Shown here: one piece after another, positions 9,160 through 18,307 of the stretch
Layout: each line of letters opens with the position of its first letter
How positions within the stretch are numbered: the stretch's first letter is position 1
Assembly: GCF_019977235.1 (NCBI RefSeq)
Contig: NZ_AP024646.1
Coordinates: forward strand, 4,340,001 to 4,404,000
Source: Arthrobacter sp. StoSoilB5
GTDB taxonomy: Bacteria; Actinomycetota; Actinomycetes; Actinomycetales; Micrococcaceae
Reading direction: 5' to 3'
DNA length: 64,000 nucleotides
The notes under the pieces: model-generated
What the model was told of the DNA's origin: nothing
What the model saw: the letters and a program-made list of their open reading frames with translations, nothing else
The model's database searches: none
Position numbers and translations under genes: made by a program

Positions 9160-10100
9160 GACGTTCCTCCTGCCAGTGCTGTGGTGATGGTCTTCGCATC
9201 GTGGCGGATAAGGTCCAAATATGTGGGAACGGGACCGTCTGCCTCCGATAGCGAGTCAACGTAAAGGACGCCGCCGAATGTGGCCCCGGTGGCGCCAACG
9301 ACCTGACGCATGGGGGCGTCTGAGACGGTGGATTCGCAGAACACTGCCGGGACCTGGTTGTCTTTGACGAATTCGATGGCCCGCGCGATCTGCTGGGGCG
9401 TGGCTTGCTGCTCAGCGTTCACAGCCCAGATGTAGACCTCCTTGAGTCCGGCATCCCGGGCGAGGTAGGAGAATGCGCCCTCGCAGGTCACAAGCGCCCG
9501 GTGTGCTTCCGGCAGCACGGAGAGCTTGGAGACCATCTCATCCTGGACGGTCTGCAGTTGAGCGTTGTAGGCCTTGGCATTGGCTTCAAACTCGCTGGCG
9601 TGGGCCGGGTCCAGTTTGGCGAAAGCCTTGGCCATGTTGTTGGCGTAGATCTGGACGTTGCTGGGGGACATCCATGCGTGCGGGTTCGGTTTTCCCTGGT
9701 AGGAGTCTTCTGCGATGGGCATGACCTTCACGCCGTCACTGACCACTGCGTGGGGAACGTCGAGCCCTTCCACGAATTGGGAAAACCATGCTTCGAGGTT
9801 AAGCCCGTTATCCAGGATGAGGTCGGCTTGGGCAGCCTTGCGAATGTCCCCGGGAGTGGGTTCGTAGCCATGGATTTCAGCTCCGGCCTTGGTGATGGAT
9901 TCCACGCGGAGCTTGTCACCCGCAACGTTTTTGGCGACGTCGGCCAACACGGTAAACGTGGTCAGGACAACGGGCTTGTCATCACCCCCGGCAGAGGAAT
10001 TCCCTCCACAGGCGGACACCCCGAGCACGAGAGCGGATGCGGTCAGTAGGGCAGCGAAACGGCGGACAACTTTGGCGCGCCGAAACGGAAAGTTAGGCAT
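9156..10100 (-). CDS. Metal-binding lipoprotein, Mn/Zn/Fe ABC importer
   Basis: This is the extracellular binding protein of the metal importer, of the A1/TroA type. An N-terminal basic stretch, a hydrophobic segment and the lipobox VSAC point to lipid anchoring. Probable metal ligands are H in EIHGYEP, H in NPHAW, E in TCEGAF and D in YVDSLS. A His-His-Glu-Asp set without a histidine-rich loop is typical of manganese/iron proteins such as PsaA or MntC rather than ZnuA. I prefer ATG at 10100. An ATG at 10151 would abut the start of the divergent gene at 10152 and leave no promoter space. Confidence 0.9.
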   Translation of the reverse strand: MPNFPFRRAKVVRRFAALLTASALVLGVSACGGNSSAGGDDKPVVLTTFTVLADVAKNVAGDKLRVESITKAGAEIHGYEPTPGDIRKAAQADLILDNGLNLEAWFSQFVEGLDVPHAVVSDGVKVMPIAEDSYQGKPNPHAWMSPSNVQIYANNMAKAFAKLDPAHASEFEANAKAYNAQLQTVQDEMVSKLSVLPEAHRALVTCEGAFSYLARDAGLKEVYIWAVNAEQQATPQQIARAIEFVKDNQVPAVFCESTVSDAPMRQVVGATGATFGGVLYVDSLSEADGPVPTYLDLIRHDAKTITTALAGGTS

Positions 10101-10151
10101 ACCGAAAATTGTAGCCAAGCCCGGGCCACGCAGCAAAGATAGGCTGGTCAT

Positions 10152-10880
10152 ATGGGCACCATTTCGACGCGGGCGAGGCTTTACCGGTTTAACGCCCCGG
10201 ACGCCGTGGCCATAGCTGCCTACCTGGGGTTCACGGTCTACTTCACCTTCGCGGGCGAATCAGTAGAGCGAATGATGCTCCAGCTTTTCCCTGACCCTGC
10301 CACAGCGTCCTATGCCGTTAACGCGGTCTTTTATGCCGCCGTCGGGATTTTCGCCTTGGCCTCCGCTTGGCGCGTCGCTGGCCGCGACCTCAAGATCCTT
10401 GGCACACGCCCCTGGTTCACTCTAGGCATGGTCCCGCTTGCGGTGGTGGTCATGCTGATCGTGACCGCCCTACTGGTTGCGGCCCTCGGCACCGCGCAGG
10501 CTTCCGAAAACCAGTTGGGCATCCAAGACCTCCTCCAGCGCGTACCGGCCTGGATGATGGTTCCGCTGTTGGTGGTCCTGGGGCCGTTCGTGGAGGAGTA
10601 CTTGTTCCGGCACCTGCTGATCGGCAAGCTGTCCCAGTTCGTGAATATTTGGATCTGCAGTGCCATCTCGGTGGGAGCTTTCGCATCGATCCATGTGGTG
10701 GGCCGGGAGGGGCTGGCGTTGCCGGCCTTGGCGCCCTATCTCGGCATGGCCCTGGTGCTGGTGGCGGTATACGTGTGGACGGGAAAGAACCTGATGTTCT
10801 CCTACCTTGTCCATGCGGCCAAGAACCTCCTGGCAGTGGTCCTCATTTATGGGATCCCGCCGGACTTCCTCCCCAATTAA
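10152..10880 (+). CDS. CPBP family intramembrane metalloprotease
   Basis: A 242-residue membrane protein of the CPBP (CAAX protease and bacteriocin-processing) family. Motif 1 is EEYLFR near residue 138 and motif 2 is FASIH near residue 176; these supply the glutamates and histidine of the active site. About six to seven membrane spans are visible. Substrate is unknown. It is divergent from the metal-importer operon and is followed after 97 bases by menB. Confidence 0.88.
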   Translation: MGTISTRARLYRFNAPDAVAIAAYLGFTVYFTFAGESVERMMLQLFPDPATASYAVNAVFYAAVGIFALASAWRVAGRDLKILGTRPWFTLGMVPLAVVVMLIVTALLVAALGTAQASENQLGIQDLLQRVPAWMMVPLLVVLGPFVEEYLFRHLLIGKLSQFVNIWICSAISVGAFASIHVVGREGLALPALAPYLGMALVLVAVYVWTGKNLMFSYLVHAAKNLLAVVLIYGIPPDFLPN

Positions 10881-10977
10881 GCAACAGCCCGGGATTAAGC
10901 AAGAGCGCCAAGACCCACAATGGCCCGCCCAAGGCCGCGAGTTCGGCATCAGCCAAGGCCATTACTAGACTCGGACT

Positions 10978-11940
10978 GTGAACAACCATCTCCCTGCCAA
11001 GGTTTCCGACATCTTTGACCCCTCACGCTGGCGCACCGTTTCCGGCTTTGACGACTTCAAGGACATGACGTACCACCGGCAGGTTGAGCGTTCTGCGGAT
11101 GGCACGGTCAAGGACCTGCCCACTGTACGCATCGCCTTCAACCGCCCCGAAGTCCGCAACGCGTTCCGTCCGGGAACTGTGGACGAGCTTTACCGCGCCA
11201 TGGACCACGCCCGCATGACGCCGGACGTCGCCACGGTCCTGCTCACGGGCAACGGACCCTCGGAGAAGGACGGCGGGCACTCGTTCTGTTCGGGCGGCGA
11301 CCAGCGCATCCGGGGCCGCGACGGCTACCGCTACCAAGTAGAAGGCGCTGCAGGTGATTCCGCTGAATTCATCGACCCCGCCCGTGCCGGCCGCCTCCAC
11401 ATCCTGGAAGTCCAGCGGCTCATGCGCACCATGCCCAAGGTGGTCATCGCCGTCGTCAACGGTTGGGCGGCCGGCGGCGGCCACTCGCTGCACGTCGTCA
11501 GCGACCTCACCATCGCCTCGCGCGAGCACGGCAAGTTCAAGCAGACGGACGCCACGGTAGGAAGTTTCGACGCCGGATACGGCTCTGCGCTGCTGGCCCG
11601 CCAGATCGGGCAGAAAGCCGCGCGGGAGATCTTCTTCCTGGCCCGTGAATATTCCGCCGAGGACATGGTCCGCATGGGCGCGGTCAACGAGGCCGTGGAC
11701 CACGCGCGCCTTGAGGAGGTTGCACTGGAGTACGCGGCGGATATCGCCCGACAGTCCCCGCAGGCCATCCGCATGCTGAAGTTCGCGTTCAACCTGGCCG
11801 ACGACGGCCTGGCCGGCCAGCAAGTCTTCGCCGGGGAGGCAACGCGGCTGGCCTACATGACGGACGAGGCCGTGGAGGGCAAGGAAGCCTTCCTCCAAAA
11901 GCGCGACCCCGACTGGTCCAACTTCCCCTACTACTTCTAG
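10978..11940 (+). CDS. menB: 1,4-dihydroxy-2-naphthoyl-CoA synthase
   Basis: MenB cyclises o-succinylbenzoyl-CoA to 1,4-dihydroxy-2-naphthoyl-CoA in menaquinone biosynthesis. The 320-residue crotonase-fold protein shows the oxyanion-hole region SFCSGGDQRIRG, the glycine-rich GWAAGGGHSL and the TDATVGSFDAGYG segment typical of MenB. The start is GTG. It leads a menB-menE-menA run on the plus strand. The N-terminal extension of about 40 residues is common in actinobacterial forms. Confidence 0.96.
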   Translation: MNNHLPAKVSDIFDPSRWRTVSGFDDFKDMTYHRQVERSADGTVKDLPTVRIAFNRPEVRNAFRPGTVDELYRAMDHARMTPDVATVLLTGNGPSEKDGGHSFCSGGDQRIRGRDGYRYQVEGAAGDSAEFIDPARAGRLHILEVQRLMRTMPKVVIAVVNGWAAGGGHSLHVVSDLTIASREHGKFKQTDATVGSFDAGYGSALLARQIGQKAAREIFFLAREYSAEDMVRMGAVNEAVDHARLEEVALEYAADIARQSPQAIRMLKFAFNLADDGLAGQQVFAGEATRLAYMTDEAVEGKEAFLQKRDPDWSNFPYYF

Positions 11941-11949
11941 GACTCCCCC

Positions 11950-13089
11950 GTGGACATCGATCCCGTACTCAAAGCACTGGCCGCTGCCCTGCATGGCGAG
12001 GGTCCCGCCGTCGAAATTGTGGTTCACGAGGACGGCCAGCCTGAAGCCGTTCCCGTAGAGACCGGAGTGGAAGAGGCCGCAGTTGTGGTCCGAACCTCCG
12101 GCTCCACTGGCACGCCAAAGGCTACCGTCCTCACTGTGGATGCCTTGGCGGCCTCCTCCGTGGCCACGGCCATGGCATTGCGCGGCGAAGGACAGTGGCT
12201 GCTCGCCCTCCCCCTGCAGTATGTGGCCGGTGTCCAGGTCCTCGTTCGCTCGCTCTACGCAGGGACACGGCCTTGGGTGATGGACCAGTCGAACGGCTTC
12301 ACGCCCGAGGCATTCACCGCTGCCGCCGGGGAACTGACGGACAAGATCCGCTTCACGTCGCTGGTGCCTACCCAGCTCCAGCGGCTCCTGGACTCACCCG
12401 CCCCGGAGACTCTGGCCGTCCTGCGCCGCTTCAACGCCATACTGCTGGGTGGCGCGCCGGCGTCGGCTGAGCTGCTGGCAAATGCCCGCGCGGAAGGCCT
12501 GAACGTCGTCACCACGTACGGCTCCGCCGAGACGTGCGGCGGGTGCGTCTATGACGGCGAGCCGCTGGACGGCGTCGAGGTCCGCATCGGGGACGGCGAG
12601 TTGGAAGGCCGCATCCTGCTGGGCGGCGAGACGGTGGCGGTGGGCTACCTTGACTCCCCGCGCGCCACAAAATCCGCCTTCTTCGAGGAGGATGGCGTGC
12701 GTTGGTACGTAACCGGGGACCTCGGCGAAGTTGCCGACGACGGCAAGCTCACCGTCCTGGGCCGTGCCGACGACGTCATCATCACCGGCGGCGTCAAGGC
12801 CTCGGCCGCATACATCCAAAGCAAGCTGGAAGAGCTCGACGGCGTCACCGCGGCTTTCGTGGCTGGTGTCCCATCGCGCGAGTGGGGCCAGGCCGTGGCG
12901 GCTTACGTGGCCATGACCGATCCGTCGCCGGAAGGCCTGAAGGGGTTTACGGCCCGCCGGGAAGCAGCTTTGGGGGTTTTGGCTCCCAAGACCGTGGTTG
13001 CCGACAAGGAATTGCCGATGCTGCCCAACGGAAAACCGGACAGGCTGGCCATGATCGAACAGCTTTCCACCGCGCATCAGGGACAATAG
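11950..13089 (+). CDS. menE: o-succinylbenzoate-CoA ligase
   Basis: MenE adenylates o-succinylbenzoate and joins it to CoA, making the MenB substrate. The 379-residue protein is a short member of the acyl-adenylate family with the AMP-binding P-loop TSGSTGTPK near residue 53, TTYGSAETCGG in the middle and the hinge GRADDVIITGG with a C-terminal catalytic lysine in LPNGKPDR. It starts with GTG 9 bases after menB, with AGGA ahead of it. Confidence 0.94.
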   Translation: MDIDPVLKALAAALHGEGPAVEIVVHEDGQPEAVPVETGVEEAAVVVRTSGSTGTPKATVLTVDALAASSVATAMALRGEGQWLLALPLQYVAGVQVLVRSLYAGTRPWVMDQSNGFTPEAFTAAAGELTDKIRFTSLVPTQLQRLLDSPAPETLAVLRRFNAILLGGAPASAELLANARAEGLNVVTTYGSAETCGGCVYDGEPLDGVEVRIGDGELEGRILLGGETVAVGYLDSPRATKSAFFEEDGVRWYVTGDLGEVADDGKLTVLGRADDVIITGGVKASAAYIQSKLEELDGVTAAFVAGVPSREWGQAVAAYVAMTDPSPEGLKGFTARREAALGVLAPKTVVADKELPMLPNGKPDRLAMIEQLSTAHQGQ

Positions 13090-13149
13090 ACACGTTCTGC
13101 CCTGATGACTGTGACTAAAGATCAACGCGAAATACACGAGGTACTACAC

Positions 13150-14031
13150 GTGGCGACAGCTGCACAATGGATTCAAGGAGCCCGGCTCCGCACACTGCCC
13201 GCGGCGATCGCCCCCGTACTGATCGGTTCGGCAGCGGCGTTCGAGCTCCATGCTTTCCGGCTGCCGAACGCGATCCTGGCGGCGCTCGTGGCGCTCCTGC
13301 TCCAAGTGGGCGTCAATTACGCCAATGACTACTCGGACGGCATCCGTGGCACGGACGAAGACCGTGTGGGGCCGCTGCGCCTGGTTGGCTCCAGACTCGC
13401 CAAACCCGAGCAAGTGAAATGGGCGGCCTTCGGACTTTTCGGCGCGGCCATGGTGTGCGGGCTGATCCTGGTCATCATCACCCAGACCTGGTGGCTGATC
13501 CTGGTGGGCATCGGTTGCGTCCTGGCGGCCTGGGGCTACACGGGTGGCAAAAACCCCTACGGCTACCTTGGCTTGGGCGACGTCTTCGTTTTCGTGTTCT
13601 TCGGACTCGTGGCAACGCTCGGCACCACTTACACCCAAGCGGGACAGGTCAGCCTCGCAGCAGTCATTGGCGCGATCGGCACAGGACTCATCGCCTGCGC
13701 CCTGCTGATGGCCAACAACGTCCGGGATATTCCTACGGATGCCGCGGCCGGAAAACGCACTTTGGCTGTGCGCCTGGGAGACAGGCACGCCCGCGAGAGT
13801 TATGTGCTGATGTTGGCAGTCGCCATCCTGCTGGTGATCGTTCTGGCGCCCACCAAGCCTTGGATGTTGATCGTCCTCTTGCTCATTCCCGCGTGCCTGA
13901 TGCCTGCTTGGCTGATGGTCAACGGCAAGAAGCGCAAGAGCCTCATCCCCGTGCTCAAGCAGACCGGCCTGATCAACCTTGGTTACAGCCTGCTGTTCTC
14001 GCTCGGCCTGATCCTGAGCCGCGGCTTCTGA
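13150..14031 (+). CDS. menA: 1,4-dihydroxy-2-naphthoate polyprenyltransferase
   Basis: MenA is an integral membrane prenyltransferase that attaches the isoprenoid tail to dihydroxynaphthoate. It has the two aspartate-rich motifs of the UbiA superfamily: NDYSDGIRGTDE in loop 1 and NNVRDIPTDAAAGKRT in the second loop, within eight or nine hydrophobic segments. I place the start at GTG 13150, which has GAGG 8 bases upstream and gives the usual N-terminus (QWIQGARLRTLPAA). The ATG at 13105 lacks a ribosome binding site and adds 15 atypical residues. Confidence 0.95.
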   Translation: MATAAQWIQGARLRTLPAAIAPVLIGSAAAFELHAFRLPNAILAALVALLLQVGVNYANDYSDGIRGTDEDRVGPLRLVGSRLAKPEQVKWAAFGLFGAAMVCGLILVIITQTWWLILVGIGCVLAAWGYTGGKNPYGYLGLGDVFVFVFFGLVATLGTTYTQAGQVSLAAVIGAIGTGLIACALLMANNVRDIPTDAAAGKRTLAVRLGDRHARESYVLMLAVAILLVIVLAPTKPWMLIVLLLIPACLMPAWLMVNGKKRKSLIPVLKQTGLINLGYSLLFSLGLILSRGF

Positions 14032-14047
14032 GTTTCTGTACGGAAAC

Positions 14048-14356
14048 CTACTTGGAACCCGGGCGTTTGTCGTTATTGACGACGATGTCCGGGTTCTGCT
14101 CCACCAGGCCATCCTCCGCCTCGGCGTCTTCAACCTCGCCAGCAGTGCGGATGGGCTTGGCGCGGCCGGAAAAACGCTCCCGCATGGCCGCCGTGGCAGC
14201 GTCGCGCTGCTTCTGGAAGAAGAGGTAGCTGATGGCGAACGCGATCAACCCCGCGAAGATCACCGCCAGGATCCAGCCCACCTGCAAAAAGGCGAACAGG
14301 ACGAACAGCGGCACAAACAGCGCCAAACGGATGAGGGAATACTTCAGGAAAGCCAC
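14048..14356 (-). CDS. DUF4229-type small membrane protein
   Basis: A 102-residue protein with two hydrophobic segments near the N-terminus (about residues 7-25 and 28-47) followed by a charged, acidic cytoplasmic tail. The arrangement and the FFQKQRDAA junction match the DUF4229 family of actinobacterial membrane proteins, whose function is unknown. It is convergent with menA and divergent from the next gene. Confidence 0.75.
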   Translation of the reverse strand: MAFLKYSLIRLALFVPLFVLFAFLQVGWILAVIFAGLIAFAISYLFFQKQRDAATAAMRERFSGRAKPIRTAGEVEDAEAEDGLVEQNPDIVVNNDKRPGSK

Positions 14357-14446
14357 TATCCCAGTTTAGCCGCCCGGATGGTTGCACTCTGATCACAGCC
14401 GGAAGCAGGCGTCCAGTGAACGCCTTCCGGAGACTAGACTTGGTGC

Positions 14447-14890
14447 ATGCTCCGGGTTGTTGGCGTCGTCGTCGTCCTTGTTATCTTCGTCTACGCCCTC
14501 GTGGATGTTATCCGCACCGATGGCAGGTTGACGCGCGGCATCTCCAAGCCGGCATGGATCGTCGTCATGATCGTCCTGCCGCTCCTGGGTGCGGTCCTCT
14601 GGTTTATCTTCGGCCGGCCCTATGGCAAGCCATCGGCACAGCCCATCCGCCGCCACCCCACCGCACCGGACGATGACCCCGAGTTCCTCCGCAACCTTGA
14701 AACCCGCCGACGGAACACGGCCGAAGAAGAGCGTCTCAAGAAGCTCAAAGCAGAGCTCGAAGCCAAGGAGCGGAAGCTCAACGGTACTGATGGTGCGGAG
14801 GGCAGCCACGGCAACAAAGCCCCCGGATACAACTCCGGCGATGCCAAGCGCGGCGAGCCGGATCCCCATGACACCGACGAACTGAAGTAG
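14447..14890 (+). CDS. PLDc_N domain membrane protein
   Basis: A 147-residue protein with two membrane segments (about residues 2-22 and 39-58) that form a phospholipase D N-terminal-like (PLDc_N) domain, ending in FGRPYG, followed by a charged coiled-coil-prone tail rich in E, K and R. It has no nuclease domain of its own. The role is unknown; similar proteins are common beside cytochrome maturation and menaquinone genes in actinobacteria. The next gene starts 5 bases later. Confidence 0.8.
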   Translation: MLRVVGVVVVLVIFVYALVDVIRTDGRLTRGISKPAWIVVMIVLPLLGAVLWFIFGRPYGKPSAQPIRRHPTAPDDDPEFLRNLETRRRNTAEEERLKKLKAELEAKERKLNGTDGAEGSHGNKAPGYNSGDAKRGEPDPHDTDELK

Positions 14891-14895
14891 GGAAC

Positions 14896-15507
14896 GTGGC
14901 CCAGCAGGCTGATGGATCGCGGCAGTCATTCACTACCGTGTCATCCATTGGCGGGCCACCAACGTCCACGCCGCCGCCCCGCCCCGGCGTTTCCATGTCT
15001 ACTCCGCCTCACATTGACGGCGTCGTGCGCCCACCGGGCCCAGCACTGCTGTCCAGGTGGTTGTGGGTAGCGAGCTTCGCCGCCGGGATCGCCGTTGTCC
15101 TCACCAGTTTCCTTTCCCGCGACTCGCACATTGACAACCTGGAAGGCGTCATCGCAGGCATGGTCCCTGATGGCGACACCCAGGCAATCGAGGGCGCAAC
15201 CGCCGTCGTGTTCCTGGGAAGCCTGGCCATGCTGGCGCTGGTGGTCGCGATGGAGGCGGTCCTGCTGGCCGTCGCATTCAAGCGGCGGAGCTGGGCGCGC
15301 TGGCTGCTGGCGCCCGTGATCCTCCTGCACGCCGTGGTCACGGTGGTCACCTCCGACTTCGTGGTAGCTCCGGGGAGCGACGGCATCCTGTCTACCGTGT
15401 TGCTCGCTGCGCAGTACGTGTTGGCAGCCGTGGCGCTGGTGCTGTTGTTCTTGCCCTCCACTACCGCCTGGCTGCTCAGCGGACGCCGGCGCGCGACAGA
15501 AATCTAA
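14896..15507 (+). CDS. Hypothetical membrane protein
   Basis: A 203-residue protein with a proline-rich N-terminal tail (about 45 residues) and four hydrophobic segments. It begins with GTG directly behind the PLDc_N gene, with AGGGAA as a possible ribosome binding site. I do not recognise a family and see no catalytic motif. Confidence 0.7.
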   Translation: MAQQADGSRQSFTTVSSIGGPPTSTPPPRPGVSMSTPPHIDGVVRPPGPALLSRWLWVASFAAGIAVVLTSFLSRDSHIDNLEGVIAGMVPDGDTQAIEGATAVVFLGSLAMLALVVAMEAVLLAVAFKRRSWARWLLAPVILLHAVVTVVTSDFVVAPGSDGILSTVLLAAQYVLAAVALVLLFLPSTTAWLLSGRRRATEI

Positions 15508-15521
15508 CGCGTCCTCTCGGC

Positions 15522-16589
15522 TCAGAGCCCGGAGTACGAGTGCAGGCCGTTAAAGACCGTGTTCACGAGTGTGAAGTTGATGATCACGCATGCGTAACCG
15601 ACGATCGACAACCACGCTGCGCGGGTTCCTGTCCAACCACGTGTAGCCCGGGCGTGGAGGTAGCCGGCGTAGACCACCCAAATAACGAACGTCCACACTT
15701 CCTTGGGGTCCCAGCCCCAGAACCTGCCCCATGCCTTTTCGGCCCAGATAGCACCGAACATGAGCGTAAACGTCCAGCCAATGAACGCAATCGCATTGAT
15801 GCGGTAGGAAAGGTTCTCCAAGCTCAAGGCATTTGGAACCACCCGCATGAAGCCAAGATTGTCCGCACGGCCGGCGGCCAGGTTCTTCTGCCGGTACGAC
15901 TGAACCAGCTGCAGCGCAGACATGGCGAACGTCAGGGTGAACAGGGCGGAGGACAGCACTGCGATGGACACGTGAATGACCAGCCAGTAGCTCTGCAAAG
16001 CCGGCACCAGGTGGCCCACCGGAGTCCAGAAGGATATGGAGGCGGCAACGAGCATGATGATGGCCAGGCCGATGACGAACGTACCAAGGAACCGCAGGTC
16101 CCGGCGGATGAGCACGATGAGGAAGACGGCCACGGCCACGAAAGCGCCGGTGGTGAGGAACTCATACATGTTGCCCCACGGCACGCGGCCTGCGCCCAAT
16201 GCACGGGTCACAACGCCCGCGCCGTGAATGAGCACGCCCAGCACCGTCAACGCCACTGCCACACGGGCGGGCACGCGGCGTTCGGCTGCGTACTTCATGT
16301 CGCCTGCCGCCGTGCCTCCTTCAACGGTGAGGCCCGACGTCGGACGCTCAGCCCGGCCAGCCGGCCCACCGGCGTCGGCCCCTCCCAAGTCTCCGCTGGC
16401 GCGACCAGCCGCTACGGCCACCTTCTCCGAAGGAGAGCTGGCAGCGGCCTTCAAGTCGATTGCACGCAGTGCCTTGCTGCTCTTGGCCAGGTCCCAGGCA
16501 AATGCGATAAACGCCACGGTGTACGTGCCGGCGGCCAGCAGCATGAACAGCTCGCTGTACTGGCCCAGGGTTTCGTTGATGACGGGCAT
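15522..16589 (-). CDS. ccsB: Cytochrome c biogenesis protein CcsB (ResC/CcsA type)
   Basis: This is the heme-handling half of the system II cytochrome c synthase, working with ResB in the membrane. The 355-residue polytopic protein carries the tryptophan-rich WWD-type segment (WGWDPKEVWTFVIW) near the C-terminus, plus histidines in membrane-flanking positions (VIHVSIA, IHGAG). A variable Ala/Gly-rich insert follows the first membrane segment. The gene overlaps resB by one base and ends the five-gene operon that starts at 20343. Confidence 0.94.
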   Translation of the reverse strand: MPVINETLGQYSELFMLLAAGTYTVAFIAFAWDLAKSSKALRAIDLKAAASSPSEKVAVAAGRASGDLGGADAGGPAGRAERPTSGLTVEGGTAAGDMKYAAERRVPARVAVALTVLGVLIHGAGVVTRALGAGRVPWGNMYEFLTTGAFVAVAVFLIVLIRRDLRFLGTFVIGLAIIMLVAASISFWTPVGHLVPALQSYWLVIHVSIAVLSSALFTLTFAMSALQLVQSYRQKNLAAGRADNLGFMRVVPNALSLENLSYRINAIAFIGWTFTLMFGAIWAEKAWGRFWGWDPKEVWTFVIWVVYAGYLHARATRGWTGTRAAWLSIVGYACVIINFTLVNTVFNGLHSYSGL

Positions 16590-18307
16590 TACTGGTCCTT
16601 CGAGGTTGGGGAAGAGACTGTGGGGGTTGTTGCTGGGTCACCGGAGCCAGAGGGGAGCTGCCATTCCCTGGCAAAGAGTTCGTGGAGGGCTGCTGCTTCG
16701 CCGGCCAGCCGGTGGTCTTCGCCTCGGGCGAGCAGGCCGTATTCCACCATGGTGCGGCCGTCCTCATGGGTTCCAGTGCGGACCCAGACGCGGCGGCGGT
16801 TGACGTAAAGGGACGTGACCAAACCTGCGACGGCCAGCAACCCGAAGATCAACGCATACAGCTGGCCCGGGTTGTGGTGGACGTCCACGCCAATGTACTT
16901 CTTGACTCCGTCGAAGCTGATGCTGCCCCTGCCGTCCGGCAGTGTTTTCGTCATGCCTGGGGCAAGCGTGATTCCGCCGGCTTCGAGTTTCCGGCCGTTG
17001 AGCTGGGTGAGGTTCCTGACGTCCAGCTCGAAGACGTTCTGGGGCACGCCCTTGTCCAAGCCGAGATCGCCGTAATAGGAATCAAGGCTCAACTGTGGGT
17101 TGATGAGTTCTGGATCGCCGCTGAACGAAATGCCGTTCTCGGATTTGAAGGCCGTGGGCAGGAAGAAGCCTTGGAAAGCAAGCTGGTCCGGCTTGCCGTC
17201 CGGGACCTTGATGACCACGGATGAGTAGTAGTTATCGCCCTGGACCTTGGCCGTGACCGGACCCTGGAAAGCAATGTTCCCTTCACCATCGCGGACGGTC
17301 ACCACGGGTGCGTAGCCGTTTCCGGTGAGGTAGAGGCTGGTGCCACCCAACGAGATGGGATCGTTGACCTTGAGAACTTCCTTCTTGGCCGGCGAATCCG
17401 GAGTTTCCTTGGTGGTGACCTCGGCGGTGTAGTCGATGGGCTGGCCAAACTTCTTCGGCGATTCGCGGTCGAACGTGGCCTCGAATTTGTCCAACTGGAT
17501 GGAGTAAGGCTGCAGCGAACTGCTCTGGAAGTTGGTCCCCGGCGTGAATTGGTCGTAGCCCACCAGCGTATTGACGAACGTGTCACCTTCCACCAGGATC
17601 CGTTGGCCGCTGTACCCGAACAGGCCGCCAATCGCCACGGAAACCAGCACGCCGATCAACGAAGTATGGAAGACCAGGTTGCCGACTTCCTTCAGGAAAC
17701 CGCGTTCGGCACCCAAGGACGGGAGGTCGCCGTCGACGTCCCTGACCTCCACGCGGTAGCCGCGCTTCTTGAGCAGTCCAGCGGCGTCGTTGATGGCCTT
17801 CGACGCCGGGATCCCGGCGTCGGCGGGCAGCGCCAAGGTGCCGTACTCCGGCAGGCGCGAAAGGCGCTTGGGAGTGCGCGGCGGCTGTGACTTCATCGCT
17901 TTGTAATGCGCGATGGCGCGGGGGGTGACGCAGCCGATCAAGGAGATAAACAGCAGAATGTAGATGGCGGAGAACCACGCCGAGGAGTAGACGTCGTAGA
18001 GCTGCAATGCGTCGAGCACCTGGCCATAGGACGGGTTGTCCTTGATGTACTGGGTGACAACTGCCGGATTGGCCGCGCGCTGCGGGAACAGGGACCCGGG
18101 TACGGCACCAACAGCCAACAGGAGCAGCAGGAACAACGCCGTGCGCATGCTCGTCAGCTGGGTCCAAGCCCACCGAAGCATGCCCAGGATGCCCAAGGAG
18201 GGCAGCGCGGCCTCGGCCTTGGCCTGCTGGAGCTTTCCTTGCGCTGCGTTGGTGTTCGTGCTTTCAGCGGCTGGTGACTTCTTCTTGGCTTTCACGGACT
18301 CGCTCAT
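16589..18307 (-). CDS. resB: Cytochrome c biogenesis protein ResB
   Basis: ResB is the second subunit of the system II cytochrome c synthase. The 572-residue protein has a charged N-terminus, three early membrane segments (about residues 57-77, 110-130 and 210-235), a large extracytoplasmic domain and a last membrane segment near residue 480. The MRTALFLLLLLAVGAVPGSLFPQ region is characteristic. It overlaps both ccdA and ccsB by one base, which indicates coupled translation. Confidence 0.94.
   Translation of the reverse strand: MSESVKAKKKSPAAESTNTNAAQGKLQQAKAEAALPSLGILGMLRWAWTQLTSMRTALFLLLLLAVGAVPGSLFPQRAANPAVVTQYIKDNPSYGQVLDALQLYDVYSSAWFSAIYILLFISLIGCVTPRAIAHYKAMKSQPPRTPKRLSRLPEYGTLALPADAGIPASKAINDAAGLLKKRGYRVEVRDVDGDLPSLGAERGFLKEVGNLVFHTSLIGVLVSVAIGGLFGYSGQRILVEGDTFVNTLVGYDQFTPGTNFQSSSLQPYSIQLDKFEATFDRESPKKFGQPIDYTAEVTTKETPDSPAKKEVLKVNDPISLGGTSLYLTGNGYAPVVTVRDGEGNIAFQGPVTAKVQGDNYYSSVVIKVPDGKPDQLAFQGFFLPTAFKSENGISFSGDPELINPQLSLDSYYGDLGLDKGVPQNVFELDVRNLTQLNGRKLEAGGITLAPGMTKTLPDGRGSISFDGVKKYIGVDVHHNPGQLYALIFGLLAVAGLVTSLYVNRRRVWVRTGTHEDGRTMVEYGLLARGEDHRLAGEAAALHELFAREWQLPSGSGDPATTPTVSSPTSKDQ

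Noticed and set aside
7924..9264. A 446-codon plus-strand frame across the metal importer genes
   Set aside because: The product is a His/Asp/Glu-rich low-complexity sequence antisense to the permease and ATPase genes, as expected from the complementary strand of GC-rich coding DNA.
13105..13149. menA start at ATG 13105
   Set aside because: There is no ribosome binding site before it and the 15 added residues are atypical; GTG 13150 has GAGG at good spacing.
15540..16808. A 422-codon plus-strand frame opposite ccsB
   Set aside because: It is antisense to a clear CcsB/ResB gene pair and shows no domain or signal.
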